From: an uncultured Chloroflexota bacterium
Lineage (GTDB): Bacteria > Chloroflexota > Anaerolineae > Anaerolineales > Anaerolineaceae
Assembly: GCA_902786265.1 (NCBI GenBank)
Contig: CADACE010000014.1
Coordinates: 32,577-96,576, forward strand
Direction of reading: 5' to 3'
Length of the DNA: 64,000 nucleotides
The notes under the pieces are model-generated. The model was not told the origin of the DNA. It did no database searches and saw nothing but the letters and a program-made list of their open reading frames with translations. The translations under genes and the position numbers were made by a program. Positions 50,467-59,767 of this stretch are shown one piece after another (position 1 is the first letter of the stretch; each line of letters opens with the position of its first letter).

Positions 50467-51621
50467 ATGAAAAAGCTTTTTGTATTATTGTTGGTTGTCT
50501 GCTGTCTCCTGGGTTCTGTCGTGAATTCGTTCGCGAAAGATATTCCTGATGAGATCAAAATCGGCTGGATGGGAACAATTTCCGGTTCACAGGCTATCGA
50601 TGGCTGGAACATGTCCAATGCAATCAAATTGCTTGAAAAAGAGATTGCAGATGCCGGTGGTTTCTTCATTGACGGCAAAGAAGTAAAGATCACCTTTATC
50701 GGTGAAGATACTGAAGGTAAGAACGATCTGGCTGTCAACGCTGCGCAGAAGCTCGTCAACCAGGATGGCGTTCTGGCTATCCTCGGCGCCAACAACTCCG
50801 GTGATACTATCGCTGCTGCTCAGATCACCCAGGCTGCTGGTGTTCCGCAGATTTCCAACACCGGTACCAATATCCGTGTGACTCAACAGGGCGACTACAT
50901 CTTCCGTGCCTGCTTCATTGACCCGGTCCAGGGTAAGATCGCTGCCTCCTTCATTAAGAATGAACTTGGCATGACCAAAGCTGCCATCATCTACGATAAC
51001 GCTGATACCTACTCCACCGGTCTGAAGGAAGCTTTTGAAGAATCCTTCAAAGCCATCGGCGGCGAAATCGTTGAAGTTCAGGCTTTCTCCGGCGCAGATG
51101 TCAAGGACTACAGCGCTCAGCTGACCAACATCAAAGCCGCGAATCCGGAAGTCGTCTATGTTCCTTGCCACATTGACAACAGCCCGTTGATTGTCCAGCA
51201 GATGCGTGCCAATGGTATCGATGTTCCGGTCTTCGGATGCGAATCCTGGGACTATCAGCAGTTCATCGATGTTTCCGGTGCGGAAAACGTTGAAGGTGCT
51301 TACTACACCACCGGTTTCTCACAGGATGCTGAATCAGCGAAGGATTTCGTTGCTGCATTTGAAGAAATCGCTGGCGAACGCCCTGGCTTCAGCGGCGCGA
51401 TGATGTACGAAGCCGGTAAGATCCTGCTCGACGCTATCCAGCGTGCAGAAACCATCGATGGTGAAGGTGTCCGCGATGCGCTGATGACCACCAACCTCGA
51501 TCTGCCCTCCGGCCCGAATGTGACCTTCGATGAAAATCGCAACCCAACCAAGGCCATGGTTGTCCTTCAGATCACCGATGGTGCTGCACACTATGTGACC
51601 ACCATTGCTCCTGAAAATTAA
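50467..51621 (+). CDS. Branched-chain amino acid-type ABC transporter substrate-binding protein
   Basis: 384 residues. The signal peptide is MKKLFVLLLVVCCLLGSVVNSFA, followed by KDIPDEIKIGWMGTISGSQAIDGWNMSNAI, the type I periplasmic-binding fold (Peripla_BP_6). No good lipobox Cys precedes the mature part, so cleavage by signal peptidase I is likely; this is unusual for a monoderm. It would capture leucine-type amino acids or amides. Codon use is strongly biased toward C-ending codons, as in highly expressed genes. It is separated from the permease genes by a terminator. Confidence 0.9.
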   Translation: MKKLFVLLLVVCCLLGSVVNSFAKDIPDEIKIGWMGTISGSQAIDGWNMSNAIKLLEKEIADAGGFFIDGKEVKITFIGEDTEGKNDLAVNAAQKLVNQDGVLAILGANNSGDTIAAAQITQAAGVPQISNTGTNIRVTQQGDYIFRACFIDPVQGKIAASFIKNELGMTKAAIIYDNADTYSTGLKEAFEESFKAIGGEIVEVQAFSGADVKDYSAQLTNIKAANPEVVYVPCHIDNSPLIVQQMRANGIDVPVFGCESWDYQQFIDVSGAENVEGAYYTTGFSQDAESAKDFVAAFEEIAGERPGFSGAMMYEAGKILLDAIQRAETIDGEGVRDALMTTNLDLPSGPNVTFDENRNPTKAMVVLQITDGAAHYVTTIAPEN

Positions 51622-51644
51622 TCTGAATAAATAATGACCAATTA

Positions 51645-51674
51645 TCAATCCGGCATATTTTTATGCCGGATTGA
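51645..51674 (+). terminator. Terminator after the binding-protein gene
   Basis: A perfect 13-bp stem TCAATCCGGCATA (51645-51657) with TATGCCGGATTGA (51662-51674) and a TTTT loop. It would allow the binding protein to be made in excess over the membrane components. Confidence 0.8.
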
Positions 51675-51694
51675 TTTAGAAAAAAAATTGTTTC

Positions 51695-51765
51695 ATGATT
51701 CAAAGAGGAGTGTTTTTTTTACTCAATCAAAACTGAATAAGTAAAAACCATCCTCTTTGAATCAT
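51695..51765. repeat. Two-level palindrome resembling the island REP family
   Basis: Outer 15-bp stem ATGATTCAAAGAGGA (51695-51709) with TCCTCTTTGAATCAT (51751-51765), and an inner ACTCA/TGAAT-type pair flanked by T8 and A5 tracts. The overall plan (ATTCAAAG / CTTTGAAT arms, CTCA centre) parallels the 63-bp repeats of 8.4-22.4 kb, though the sequence differs. It lies between the binding protein and permease genes. Confidence 0.7.
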
Positions 51766-51816
51766 TTGTTATAGGAAATTGTTCACTGTTTCCTTTGAAT
51801 AAAGAAGGAGTGAAAC

Positions 51817-52719
51817 TTGGCTAGATTTCTGCAATTATTAGTCTTTGGCCTTCAGCTGGGCAGCATTTATGCTCTGCTCGCGATTGGGTACACCATGGTG
51901 TTCGGTATTATCCGAATGATCAATATGATGCATGGTGACTTTCTGATGATCGGCTCTTACGCAGTTTATTTTGCTGTGAGTCTTCTCTTCGGAAACCAAC
52001 TCATCGGCCCGGCTGCCGCGCTGTTGGTCCTGATGATCAGCGGTACCGTCACAGGGTCAATTGGTGTAGGAATTGAACGCTTCGCTTACAGACCGCTGCG
52101 TTCCCGCGCACCGATTTCCAGTATGATCTCTGCGATCGGTGTCGGCCTGTTTGTAGAGAACCTCTTCCGTATCATCCCGTTCATCGGTCCGAATCCGAGA
52201 ACTGCTCCGAAACTGATGGCTGACAAGATCATCACGGTGGGCGGTGTCGATTTGAATATCGTCAGTATCGTTGTCATCTTGTTTTCGCTTGTTATTATGG
52301 GTATCCTTTATTATGTTATCCAGAACACGAAAATCGGCATGCAGATGCGGGCCGTTGCCTGCGATAAGGATGCATCCGCGCTGATGGGATCCAACGTGGA
52401 CAATGTAGTTTCTGCCACCTTCTTTATTGGTGCCGGTTTGGCTGCGATCAGCGGTGCCTTTTACGCGAACCGCTATCCGGTTCTGACGGTTACCATGGGC
52501 GCTACACTTGGTAATAAGGCCTTCATCTCCGCGGTGGTTGGCGGTATCGGTGACATTCGCGGTGCAGTATTGGGCGGCTTTATTATGGGAATTGTTGAGA
52601 TTCTGGTTTCCAGTGTGCTCCCGGATCTGGCTTACGGTATTTCATTTATTGTCCTTGTTATCATCCTTCTCTTCAAACCGGAAGGACTGCTCGGCAAACC
52701 GCAGATCGAAAAGGTATAA
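51817..52719 (+). CDS. livH: Branched-chain amino acid-type ABC permease (LivH)
   Basis: 300 residues, starting at TTG 51817; AAGGAG ends 7 nt before it and no ATG is in a suitable place. Eight or so membrane helices and the LivH signature GSIYALLAIGYTMVFGIIRMINMMHGDFLMIGSY. The EAA-type loop MRAVACDKDASALMG is present. First of four permease and ATPase genes downstream of the binding protein. Confidence 0.92.
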   Translation: MARFLQLLVFGLQLGSIYALLAIGYTMVFGIIRMINMMHGDFLMIGSYAVYFAVSLLFGNQLIGPAAALLVLMISGTVTGSIGVGIERFAYRPLRSRAPISSMISAIGVGLFVENLFRIIPFIGPNPRTAPKLMADKIITVGGVDLNIVSIVVILFSLVIMGILYYVIQNTKIGMQMRAVACDKDASALMGSNVDNVVSATFFIGAGLAAISGAFYANRYPVLTVTMGATLGNKAFISAVVGGIGDIRGAVLGGFIMGIVEILVSSVLPDLAYGISFIVLVIILLFKPEGLLGKPQIEKV

Positions 52720-52730
52720 GGGGGAACAGA

Positions 52731-53810
52731 ATGAACTGGCTGAAAAAAAATCGAAAATTCATTATCATACCGCTTATTTATCTCTTGGTCCATGTCTTGA
52801 ACCAGGCAAAGATCCTGAATAACTACATTCTGCAGGTTCTGATGCTTATCGGGATCAACCTGATCATGGTGGAATCCCTGAATGTTCTGACCGGTATGAC
52901 GGGGCAGACTTCGTTGGGACAGGCGGGCTTCATGGCTGTCGGTGCCTACGTATCCGCAATTGTTACCAGTATCCTCATCCCTGCGAAGAATTTCTCTTCC
53001 GCGGCGCTGATCAGCTTCAAAATCGGAAAGATCGGTTTCCAGATCACATCCATTCCGCAAAACCTGATTTTCCTGTTGGGAACACTGGCAGGCGGTGTGG
53101 TCGCGGCGATTTTTGGGTATATCATCGGTACACCGTCGCTGAAGCTCAAAGGTGACTATCTCGCGATCGTAACACTGGGATTCGGGGAAGTGATCCGGCA
53201 GATCATCCGCGTAACGCCGATTGTCGGTAAATCCTTCGGTATGGTCGGTATCCCGAAACTGGCTAACTTTTTCTGGATCTATTTCTTCGCCATGCTGACG
53301 ATCTTTATCTGCCGGAACTTTATGGATTCTTCTTACGGGCGTGCCTGTATGGCAATCAGAGATAATGAGATCGCGGCGGATACGATCGGGATCAATACAG
53401 CCCGCTACAAAGTTATCGCTTTTGTCTATTCCGCATTCATCGCGGGAATCTCAGGCAGCATGTTCGCTCACACAATGGTTTATCTGCATCCGGATACCTT
53501 CGCTTATACAAAGTCCACTGACTATGTGATTTATCTGTATGCGGGCGGTGTCGGCAGTATCAGCGGTTCAATTTTAGGCGCGGCTGCTCTGACAGCACTT
53601 CCTGAAATTCTGAGACAGATCAGCAACTGGCGTCTTGTGATTTATGGTTTGCTGCTCGTCCTGATCATCCTGTTCCGCCCGACCGGTTTGTTCGGTGGAA
53701 GAGAGTTCTCCTTCCTGGGTCTGAAGACCGGCGGTATTAAGATTTTCCACTTCTCTGATTTGTGGAGCTGGATCGGGAAAAAGAAATCTGTTGAGGAGGC
53801 CGGAAAATGA
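52731..53810 (+). CDS. livM: Branched-chain amino acid-type ABC permease (LivM)
   Basis: 359 residues, about ten membrane helices. LivM features: GMTGQTSLGQAGFMAVGAYVSAI, GDYLAIVTLGFGEVIRQI, and SYGRACMAIRDNEIAADTIGINTARYKVIAF (the ATPase-contact loop). Its end overlaps the LivG start by 4 nt (ATGA). Confidence 0.92.
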   Translation: MNWLKKNRKFIIIPLIYLLVHVLNQAKILNNYILQVLMLIGINLIMVESLNVLTGMTGQTSLGQAGFMAVGAYVSAIVTSILIPAKNFSSAALISFKIGKIGFQITSIPQNLIFLLGTLAGGVVAAIFGYIIGTPSLKLKGDYLAIVTLGFGEVIRQIIRVTPIVGKSFGMVGIPKLANFFWIYFFAMLTIFICRNFMDSSYGRACMAIRDNEIAADTIGINTARYKVIAFVYSAFIAGISGSMFAHTMVYLHPDTFAYTKSTDYVIYLYAGGVGSISGSILGAAALTALPEILRQISNWRLVIYGLLLVLIILFRPTGLFGGREFSFLGLKTGGIKIFHFSDLWSWIGKKKSVEEAGK

Positions 53811-54592
53811 GCGTATTAAAGGCTGATCATATCAGTATTCAATTTGGCGGTCTTCGGGCTGTAAATGATTTTTCAATTGACCTGAATCTTGGGGATATCC
53901 AGGCGATCATCGGACCGAACGGAGCCGGCAAGACAACGGTATTCAACATGCTTACCGGCATCTACCAGCCGACCGAAGGTACTGTCTATGTCAACGGAAA
54001 AAGCATGAAGGGCTGTAAACCTTATCAGTTCACAGCAGCAGGCCTTTCCCGCACATTTCAGAATATTCGTCTTTTTAACAGATCGACCGTGCTGGACAAC
54101 GTCAAGATGGCTTATACCTTCAAGATGAAGTATAACTTCTGGGAAATGCTGACCCGCACCGGGAACTATTACAGCGAAGAAAAGCGTGTTACGGACGAAG
54201 CCATGAGGCTCCTGGAAATGTTTGACCTGACGTATGCGACAGACTATTTTGCGAACAATCTGCCTTATGGTGAACAGCGGAAGCTCGAAATTGTCCGTGC
54301 GCTTGCGACTGCTCCTCAGGCTTTGCTTCTCGATGAACCCGCTGCCGGTATGAATCCGAATGAAATTGATGATCTCGTCAAACTGATCCGCCGTATTCAT
54401 GATGAGATGGGAATCGGGATCCTGATCATTGAACATCATATGAAGATGGTTATGGCAATAGCAGACTTTATCAAAGTCATTGACTTCGGTGAAACGATTT
54501 GTGAAGGATCTCCGTCTACTGTTCAGAAGGACCCGAAGGTGATTGAAGCTTATCTTGGCCGGCATGCAAATGAAGGAGGATCGGACAAATGA
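53807..54592 (+). CDS. livG: ABC transporter ATPase (LivG)
   Basis: 261 residues. Walker [12 protein letters not shown], the LivG-type [11 protein letters not shown], the signature [15 protein letters not shown], Walker [15 protein letters not shown], and H-loop [10 protein letters not shown]. The signature is the LPYGEQR form typical of LivG. It overlaps LivM and LivF by 4 nt each. Confidence 0.94.
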   Translation: MSVLKADHISIQFGGLRAVNDFSIDLNLGDIQAIIGPNGAGKTTVFNMLTGIYQPTEGTVYVNGKSMKGCKPYQFTAAGLSRTFQNIRLFNRSTVLDNVKMAYTFKMKYNFWEMLTRTGNYYSEEKRVTDEAMRLLEMFDLTYATDYFANNLPYGEQRKLEIVRALATAPQALLLDEPAAGMNPNEIDDLVKLIRRIHDEMGIGILIIEHHMKMVMAIADFIKVIDFGETICEGSPSTVQKDPKVIEAYLGRHANEGGSDK

Positions 54593-55299
54593 AAATGTTG
54601 GAAGTGAATGACCTTCATATTTACTATGGCGCAATCAAAGCTGTCAAGGGTATATCCTTTTATGTGGAAAAAGGCGAAATTGTTGCGTTGATCGGAGCGA
54701 ACGGCGCCGGTAAGACATCCACACTGCGTGCCATTACCGGACTTGAAAAAGTCCATTCAGGTTCAATCAAATATAAAGGGGAAGAGATCACATCCACTCC
54801 CGCGCATCAGATCGTGAGAATGGGGATCACCCATGTACCTGAAGGACGCCGGATTTTCACGAATATGACTGTTCGGGAAAATCTGCTGATGGCAGCTCTT
54901 ACCGTCAAGGAAAAGGGGGAAGTCAACAAGCGGATGCAGGAAGCGTTTGACCTGTTCCCACGGTTGAAAGAACGTATCAAACAGTCCGCGCTGACGTTAT
55001 CCGGCGGTGAGCAGCAAATGCTCGCTGTTGCCCGGGCGATCGTGACCGGAGGAGAATTGTTATTGATGGATGAGCCTTCAATGGGGCTGGCACCTATTAT
55101 TGTGGACGAGATCTTTGAGGTCATCCAGCGCCTGAACAAAGAGGGTACGACGATCCTTCTGAACGAACAGAATGCTTACATGGCGCTGAGCGCGGCTAAC
55201 AGGGCTTATGTTCTTGAAACGGGTAATATTAACTTTACGGGAACCGGTCAGGAACTGCTTCATGATCAGCGTATTCAGGAAGCATATCTGGGCAGCTGA
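54589..55299 (+). CDS. livF: ABC transporter ATPase (LivF)
   Basis: 236 residues. Walker A GANGAGKTSTLR, the Q-loop region THVPEGRRIFTNMTVRENL, signature LSGGEQQMLAVARAI, Walker B LLLMDEPSMGLAP, and NEQNAYMAL in place of a standard His switch, as in LivF. Last gene of the transporter. Confidence 0.94.
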   Translation: MKMLEVNDLHIYYGAIKAVKGISFYVEKGEIVALIGANGAGKTSTLRAITGLEKVHSGSIKYKGEEITSTPAHQIVRMGITHVPEGRRIFTNMTVRENLLMAALTVKEKGEVNKRMQEAFDLFPRLKERIKQSALTLSGGEQQMLAVARAIVTGGELLLMDEPSMGLAPIIVDEIFEVIQRLNKEGTTILLNEQNAYMALSAANRAYVLETGNINFTGTGQELLHDQRIQEAYLGS

Positions 55300-55340
55300 T
55301 GCCAAAAATCGATTAACAGCCAATATTGTTTCATGCATAA

Positions 55341-55370
55341 AGAGCCGATCGTTATTGATCGGCTCTTTTG
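55341..55370. terminator. Bidirectional terminator between livF and the MATE gene
   Basis: A 10-bp stem AGAGCCGATC (55341-55350) with GATCGGCTCT (55357-55366), T-run on the plus side. The MATE gene, on the minus strand, ends inside it: its last codons for R-A-D-Q form one arm and its stop is in the loop. Confidence 0.85.
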
Positions 55371-56689
55371 TTGCTGCTGTAATGGTTCCTGAGGAAGCTT
55401 TTATAGAAAAAGAATCCCGTGAGTGTCGTTATCGTTTCCGTCAAAGGAAATGTGAGCCAGAACATGTTCAGCCCGAGCCGTGAAAACAGCCACCCAAGCG
55501 GCACAAAACAAAAAACTGTCCGGATCACGGTCAGTAAGGAACTTCTTCCGCCGAACCCCGTCGCCTGAAAAAAGACCGGAAATATCAGCGATGTGACCAT
55601 GGGAATGAAGCTTATTCCGATCCAGCGGAACCCGATCTGTCCGATGCGGATCACCTCCGGATCATTTGAAAAGACCCTGAGCATCGGGCCGGGGATCAAT
55701 ACGAAACAAAGTGTTCCCAAAGACATCAGGGCAATTCCGAAAAGTACCGAATCCCACAGGGTCCTTTTGCAGCGGTCAAGATTTCCGGCCGCATAATTAT
55801 AGCTGATGACCGGTACGATGCAGGTTTGCATCGCTCCCAGCGGAATAAAGAAAAAGGTCTGCCATTTGTAATAAAGTCCCAGCGTGGTTACTGCCTGGTC
55901 CGAAAAAGTGGCGAGAATAAGATTCAGACCGAGGATGTAATAGGTATAGGCGGTCTGCATCAGCATATTGGGAAAGCCGAGCCGGAATACATCTTTGATT
56001 ATTGCCTGATAATGCTTCAGGGCGGGAGCTTTTCTTGCTTCCTTTTTCATTACGATAAGGGCGGCGGAAATCTGTCCTACTACTGTGGCAATTGCTGCAC
56101 CGGCTATGCCCAGTTGGGGAAAGGGACCCCAGCCGAAAATCAGCAGCGGGTCCAGTGCAATATTTATGAGTGCCCCGATGATCTGCGCTGTCATCGGCGT
56201 TTTCATGTTCCCTTCTGCCTGGAGGACTTTCGTCCAGCCGCTTTCCAGAAACAATCCGATGCTGCAGATGCCGGTGATCCGGCCGTATGTGATGATATCA
56301 TGGATAACGGCGTCGGAATCTGTGGACATGCGGGCAAATGCGGGCATACCGACCAGACATCCGGCGGCAAAAAGGATCCACAATAATAATTCCAGCGGCG
56401 CGGAGATCCCCGCGGTTTCTTCCGCGGCAGCGGGATCTCCTTTCCCGCGCAGGAAAGATATGCGTGTATTGATCCCTACGCCTGTCCCGACCGCAAGCGC
56501 GATCATAAGCAGCTGAACAGGGTAAATGATCGAAAGGGCAGTCAGGCCCGTTTCCGCGTAACGGCCGATGAACAGGCTGTCGACAATATTATAAAGTGCC
56601 TGTATCAGCTGGGCCAGCATCACCGGCGGCACCAGTTTCAGCAGTATTTTGCTGATTCTCTCTGTTCCGAAAATTTGAGATGTTTCCAT
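55352..56689 (-). CDS. MATE-family multidrug/cation efflux transporter
   Basis: 445 residues, twelve predicted helices in two similar halves. LLKLVPPVMLAQLIQALYNIVDSLFIGRYAETGLTALSIIYPVQ is the standard MATE start, and GFPNMLMQTAYTYYILGLNLIL begins the second half. It would export drugs or metabolites by Na+ or H+ exchange. Monocistronic, converging on the transporter operon. Confidence 0.9.
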   Translation of the reverse strand: METSQIFGTERISKILLKLVPPVMLAQLIQALYNIVDSLFIGRYAETGLTALSIIYPVQLLMIALAVGTGVGINTRISFLRGKGDPAAAEETAGISAPLELLLWILFAAGCLVGMPAFARMSTDSDAVIHDIITYGRITGICSIGLFLESGWTKVLQAEGNMKTPMTAQIIGALINIALDPLLIFGWGPFPQLGIAGAAIATVVGQISAALIVMKKEARKAPALKHYQAIIKDVFRLGFPNMLMQTAYTYYILGLNLILATFSDQAVTTLGLYYKWQTFFFIPLGAMQTCIVPVISYNYAAGNLDRCKRTLWDSVLFGIALMSLGTLCFVLIPGPMLRVFSNDPEVIRIGQIGFRWIGISFIPMVTSLIFPVFFQATGFGGRSSLLTVIRTVFCFVPLGWLFSRLGLNMFWLTFPLTETITTLTGFFFYKSFLRNHYSSNKRADQ

Positions 56690-56940
56690 CCTGCCTGATC
56701 TCCCTTTCCAATTAGCAGCGAAAATTGATTGTACTCTTTAAATGAGTATCGTGTTCTTATTTGTTATGGGAGTATTACTTTATACTGATTTATCTTTTTG
56801 AAAACCGGATTTTTATATAATATAAGTTAGCAAAACAGCATAAAGTGTCGGAAACAGGTCTCCTTTCTAAAAGGATTTTGAGCTTTCCCAAAACGGAAGG
56901 AATCTGTATCGGTTCTGAATCATTTGCTCAGGAGTAAGGA

Positions 56941-57156
56941 ATGGATCGTCTGGAATCTTTTGAAAAAATGCTTGCGGATATACAAAAGCAGGCTGATTAT
57001 GAAAATGAAAAGCTGGAAGAATTGAAGGCGGCGGGGAAGGAAAAAACCGCCACATACCGGCAGCTGTTGGGGAACCGGATGCTGTATAAAATGATGCTGG
57101 AGAAATACAGAGAATACGGTTTGCTGAACCATCAGGAGAAAGGAGAACGATCATGA
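56941..57156 (+). CDS. Small coiled-coil protein coupled to the racemase gene
   Basis: 71 residues, almost entirely helical and charged (MDRLESFEKMLADIQKQADYENEKLEELKAAG). The stop overlaps the ATG of the racemase by 4 nt. AGGAGTAAGG precedes the start. No family recognised; a subunit or translation-coupling leader protein. Confidence 0.6.
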   Translation: MDRLESFEKMLADIQKQADYENEKLEELKAAGKEKTATYRQLLGNRMLYKMMLEKYREYGLLNHQEKGERS

Positions 57157-57845
57157 AGACCATCGGACTTATCGGCGGAATGAGCTGGGAAAGCACCATA
57201 CCTTATTACAGGATCATCAATGAGGAAGTCAAAAACAGACTTGGCGGACTCCATTCCGCGAAAATCATTTTGTACAGTGTGGAATTTGATGAAATTGAAA
57301 AGTGTCAGTCAAATAATGAATGGGAAAAGAGCGGTGAAATTCTTGGGAAAGCAGCGCAGGGACTCGAAGCGGCGGGCGCAGATTTTCTGCTGATCTGTAC
57401 AAACACCATGCACAAGGTACTCCCGCAGATTGCTTCCTGGGTCCGGATCCCCATCATCCATATCGCGGATGCCACAGCGGATGAACTGGTGAAACATGAT
57501 ATCAGGCGTGTCGGACTGCTGGGTACGAAATACACCATGACACAGGATTTTTATAAAAAGAGGCTCACCGACAGAGGAATCGATGTCCTGATCCCGGATG
57601 AAAATGATATCGAAACAGTCAATTCTGTCATTTTCAACGAGCTTTGTGTCGGCGAAATCAGGGAAGGATCCCGCGTCAAATTTCAGGAAATCATCAGCAG
57701 ACTCAGGGAAAAAGGGGCGGAAGGCGTAATTCTGGGCTGCACCGAAATCGGGCTGCTGATCAGCCAGTCAGATGTTGATCTCCCCGTATTTGATACAACG
57801 GTGATTCACGCGAAGAAAGCCGCAGAAACGGCACTGAAAGCCTGA
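57153..57845 (+). CDS. Aspartate/glutamate racemase family protein
   Basis: 230 residues. IGLIGGMSWESTIPYYRIINEEV, LLICTNTMHKV with the first catalytic Cys, and VILGCTEIGLLI with the second Cys are the two halves of a cofactor-free amino-acid racemase (YgeA/RacX-like). It makes or removes D-amino acids. It is distinct from the hydantoin racemase-like protein at 44551 and shares only the general fold. Confidence 0.9.
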   Translation: MKTIGLIGGMSWESTIPYYRIINEEVKNRLGGLHSAKIILYSVEFDEIEKCQSNNEWEKSGEILGKAAQGLEAAGADFLLICTNTMHKVLPQIASWVRIPIIHIADATADELVKHDIRRVGLLGTKYTMTQDFYKKRLTDRGIDVLIPDENDIETVNSVIFNELCVGEIREGSRVKFQEIISRLREKGAEGVILGCTEIGLLISQSDVDLPVFDTTVIHAKKAAETALKA

Positions 57846-58008
57846 CCGATGAATTGAGGTCAGCTGACAATGATCCTGCCGGCGCTGTCGGAAATCTTCG
57901 TGTAAATTTTTGGTTGGCTCCAGCAAACATGGGAAAAACTGAAACACGAAGAGCCTTTGAAACAACTGCCGGGACAGATTTTATTACTTCGGACAGGAGC
58001 GGCTGCTT

Positions 58009-58545
58009 ATGAACTACAGAAAACTGTTTGACAGCATGCATCCCGGATTTTTCGATGAACCGGGCATAAAGAATATTCCTGAAGACAGGGTTTTCGCTGA
58101 ACTGATCATGGACCTGCGGAGCAAATCGCCGGATTCCCTGCCTTATCCTTATTCTGACGACGTTCGGTTTGGTATGTATCACTCCCACCTCGAAAAGATC
58201 AGGGACACGGTCGCTCAGGTGGATGAAGAATGGCCCCGGTATTTTGACGGGCGGAACCGGGTGTTCTGCGCTTTTGACGGGGATAAAATTGCCTCCTTCT
58301 GCATTTTGGAAGATTGGGGCAGGCAGGATGGCCTTCGCATCGGCGGACCCGGGTGTGTCGGGACGGTTCCGGAATATCGGAAAAAGGGGATCGGGCTTGA
58401 AATGGTCAGGCGGGCGACAAATATCCTGAAAGATGAAGGCTTCGACCTGTCCTGGATCCATTATACGGGCCTGTGCCAATGGTATGAAAAGCTTGGATAC
58501 CAGACTGTTCTCAGGTGGAACAGCAAAGGGCTTTTGCCTGAATAA
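58009..58545 (+). CDS. GNAT-family acetyltransferase
   Basis: 178 residues. Central GNAT strand RVFCAFDGDKIASFCILEDWG, the acetyl-CoA loop VGTVPEYRKKGIGLEMVRRA, and the C-terminal YTGLCQWYEKLGYQTVLRW. Substrate unknown. Start ATG 58009 behind CAGGAGCGG. Confidence 0.8.
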   Translation: MNYRKLFDSMHPGFFDEPGIKNIPEDRVFAELIMDLRSKSPDSLPYPYSDDVRFGMYHSHLEKIRDTVAQVDEEWPRYFDGRNRVFCAFDGDKIASFCILEDWGRQDGLRIGGPGCVGTVPEYRKKGIGLEMVRRATNILKDEGFDLSWIHYTGLCQWYEKLGYQTVLRWNSKGLLPE

Positions 58546-58616
58546 ATTGCTGCCGATTCCGGAGCAAGCACGTGCGGACAGTTACCTGCCGCAGCAGGGC
58601 TGATATAACCTGCCGC

Positions 58617-58651
58617 GAAAAGTGCGGGCTACGCTCAGTTTATTCCGCACT
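58617..58651 (-). terminator. Terminator of the zinc-ribbon/TPM/radical SAM operon
   Basis: Stem AGTGCGG (58621-58627) with CCGCACT (58645-58651). On the minus strand it is followed by TTTT. It lies 16 bp after the radical SAM stop codon. Confidence 0.65.
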
Positions 58652-58666
58652 GCCTGCCAAAACAAT

Positions 58667-59734
58667 TCAGTTCACGACGTGCCAGCATTGCGGGTCGGGA
58701 GAATAAAAGCTCCCGTGAGTTCCGGCCGCGACGGCGGGGCAGCCCCGGCACCATGCCAGCAGACGGCAGCCGGCGCAGCGCTCGAACCGGCCTGAATCGC
58801 GATAGGCCTGCATTGGTCCGAGCCAGATATGCCGGAAGCTTTCCGTCAGGGCATTCCCCACACGGCTGTCCGGGATGCGGCGGCATGCCAGCACGTTCCC
58901 GTTCGGAAGGATCGTCAGATGGGACGATCCGCAGTGGCAGCCATCCCGGATCACGTTTGGCGGGGTATCATCCGGAAGAACAAACCGGCCTTCCTCAAAG
59001 TCCAGCAGCGTCCAGAGGTGGTCCTTTTTGTCGAATCGTGTCCTGCAGCCGGCGTCCAGATGTGCCAGAATTCTTTCTCTGCAGCGCCGGAGCAGCTCAC
59101 GGTATTCCTCCGGTGTGATCCCGACGGATTTGTCCGGTCCGGTGGGACAATAACGGGCAAAGGAGAATTGTCCGGTACGTGCCTCAACGACCGCGTCGAT
59201 GATTTCCGGCAGCTCGGACGCGTTCAGACTGCTGACGGTTGTCATGACCGCGCTGGTGATTCCGGCTCGGTTCAGGATCGCGATCTTTTTCATTGTCTCC
59301 CGGTATGCCCCGGGCATCCGCAGCGCGTCATGGGTCGCTTCCAGCCCGTCGATCGACATCTGGTAACGGATGCACCCCAGATATCGGAGCCTCAGGCTGA
59401 CTAACGTATTCAGATGGAATGGATTCCCCAGTATGACGAACGGGATGCCGAGCTGATGCAGCCGTTCTGCCAGACGCCAGAAATCCGGATGCAGCAGCGG
59501 ATCGCCCCCGGTGAGATAAAATACCGGACTGCTTCCGAAATCCCGGCAGAAGGTCAGGCAGTTGTCGAGCACGGTACACATGTCCGGCCACGACATACGG
59601 ATCGGAACGCGGTCCGGATCCTCCGCGTAAAGGTAGCAGTGGCGGCAGCGCAGGTCGCACTCATCCGTTATATGCCACTGGAATGAAAAAGGCGGCAGCC
59701 TCTTCCGTTGGGCTTTGGTTTTGTCAATTCTCAT
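58667..59734 (-). CDS. Radical SAM/SPASM enzyme next to a TPM-domain protein
   Basis: 355 residues. The radical SAM CxxxCxxC is CDLRCRHC (Cys26, 30, 33), followed by LTGGDPLLHPDF and YQMSIDGLEATHDALR. The C-terminal SPASM-type region has CHCGSSHLTILPNGNVLACRR, then CAGCRLLAWCRGCPAVA, enough cysteines for auxiliary clusters. Such enzymes modify peptides or proteins, for example by forming thioether bonds. No short precursor peptide is visible; the nearest Cys-rich partner is the Gly/Cys tail of the TPM protein 33 bp upstream in the same operon. Confidence 0.88.
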   Translation of the reverse strand: MRIDKTKAQRKRLPPFSFQWHITDECDLRCRHCYLYAEDPDRVPIRMSWPDMCTVLDNCLTFCRDFGSSPVFYLTGGDPLLHPDFWRLAERLHQLGIPFVILGNPFHLNTLVSLRLRYLGCIRYQMSIDGLEATHDALRMPGAYRETMKKIAILNRAGITSAVMTTVSSLNASELPEIIDAVVEARTGQFSFARYCPTGPDKSVGITPEEYRELLRRCRERILAHLDAGCRTRFDKKDHLWTLLDFEEGRFVLPDDTPPNVIRDGCHCGSSHLTILPNGNVLACRRIPDSRVGNALTESFRHIWLGPMQAYRDSGRFERCAGCRLLAWCRGCPAVAAGTHGSFYSPDPQCWHVVN

Positions 59735-59767
59735 TGAACCGCATCCGATCCTGTGTCATTCGGTTCA

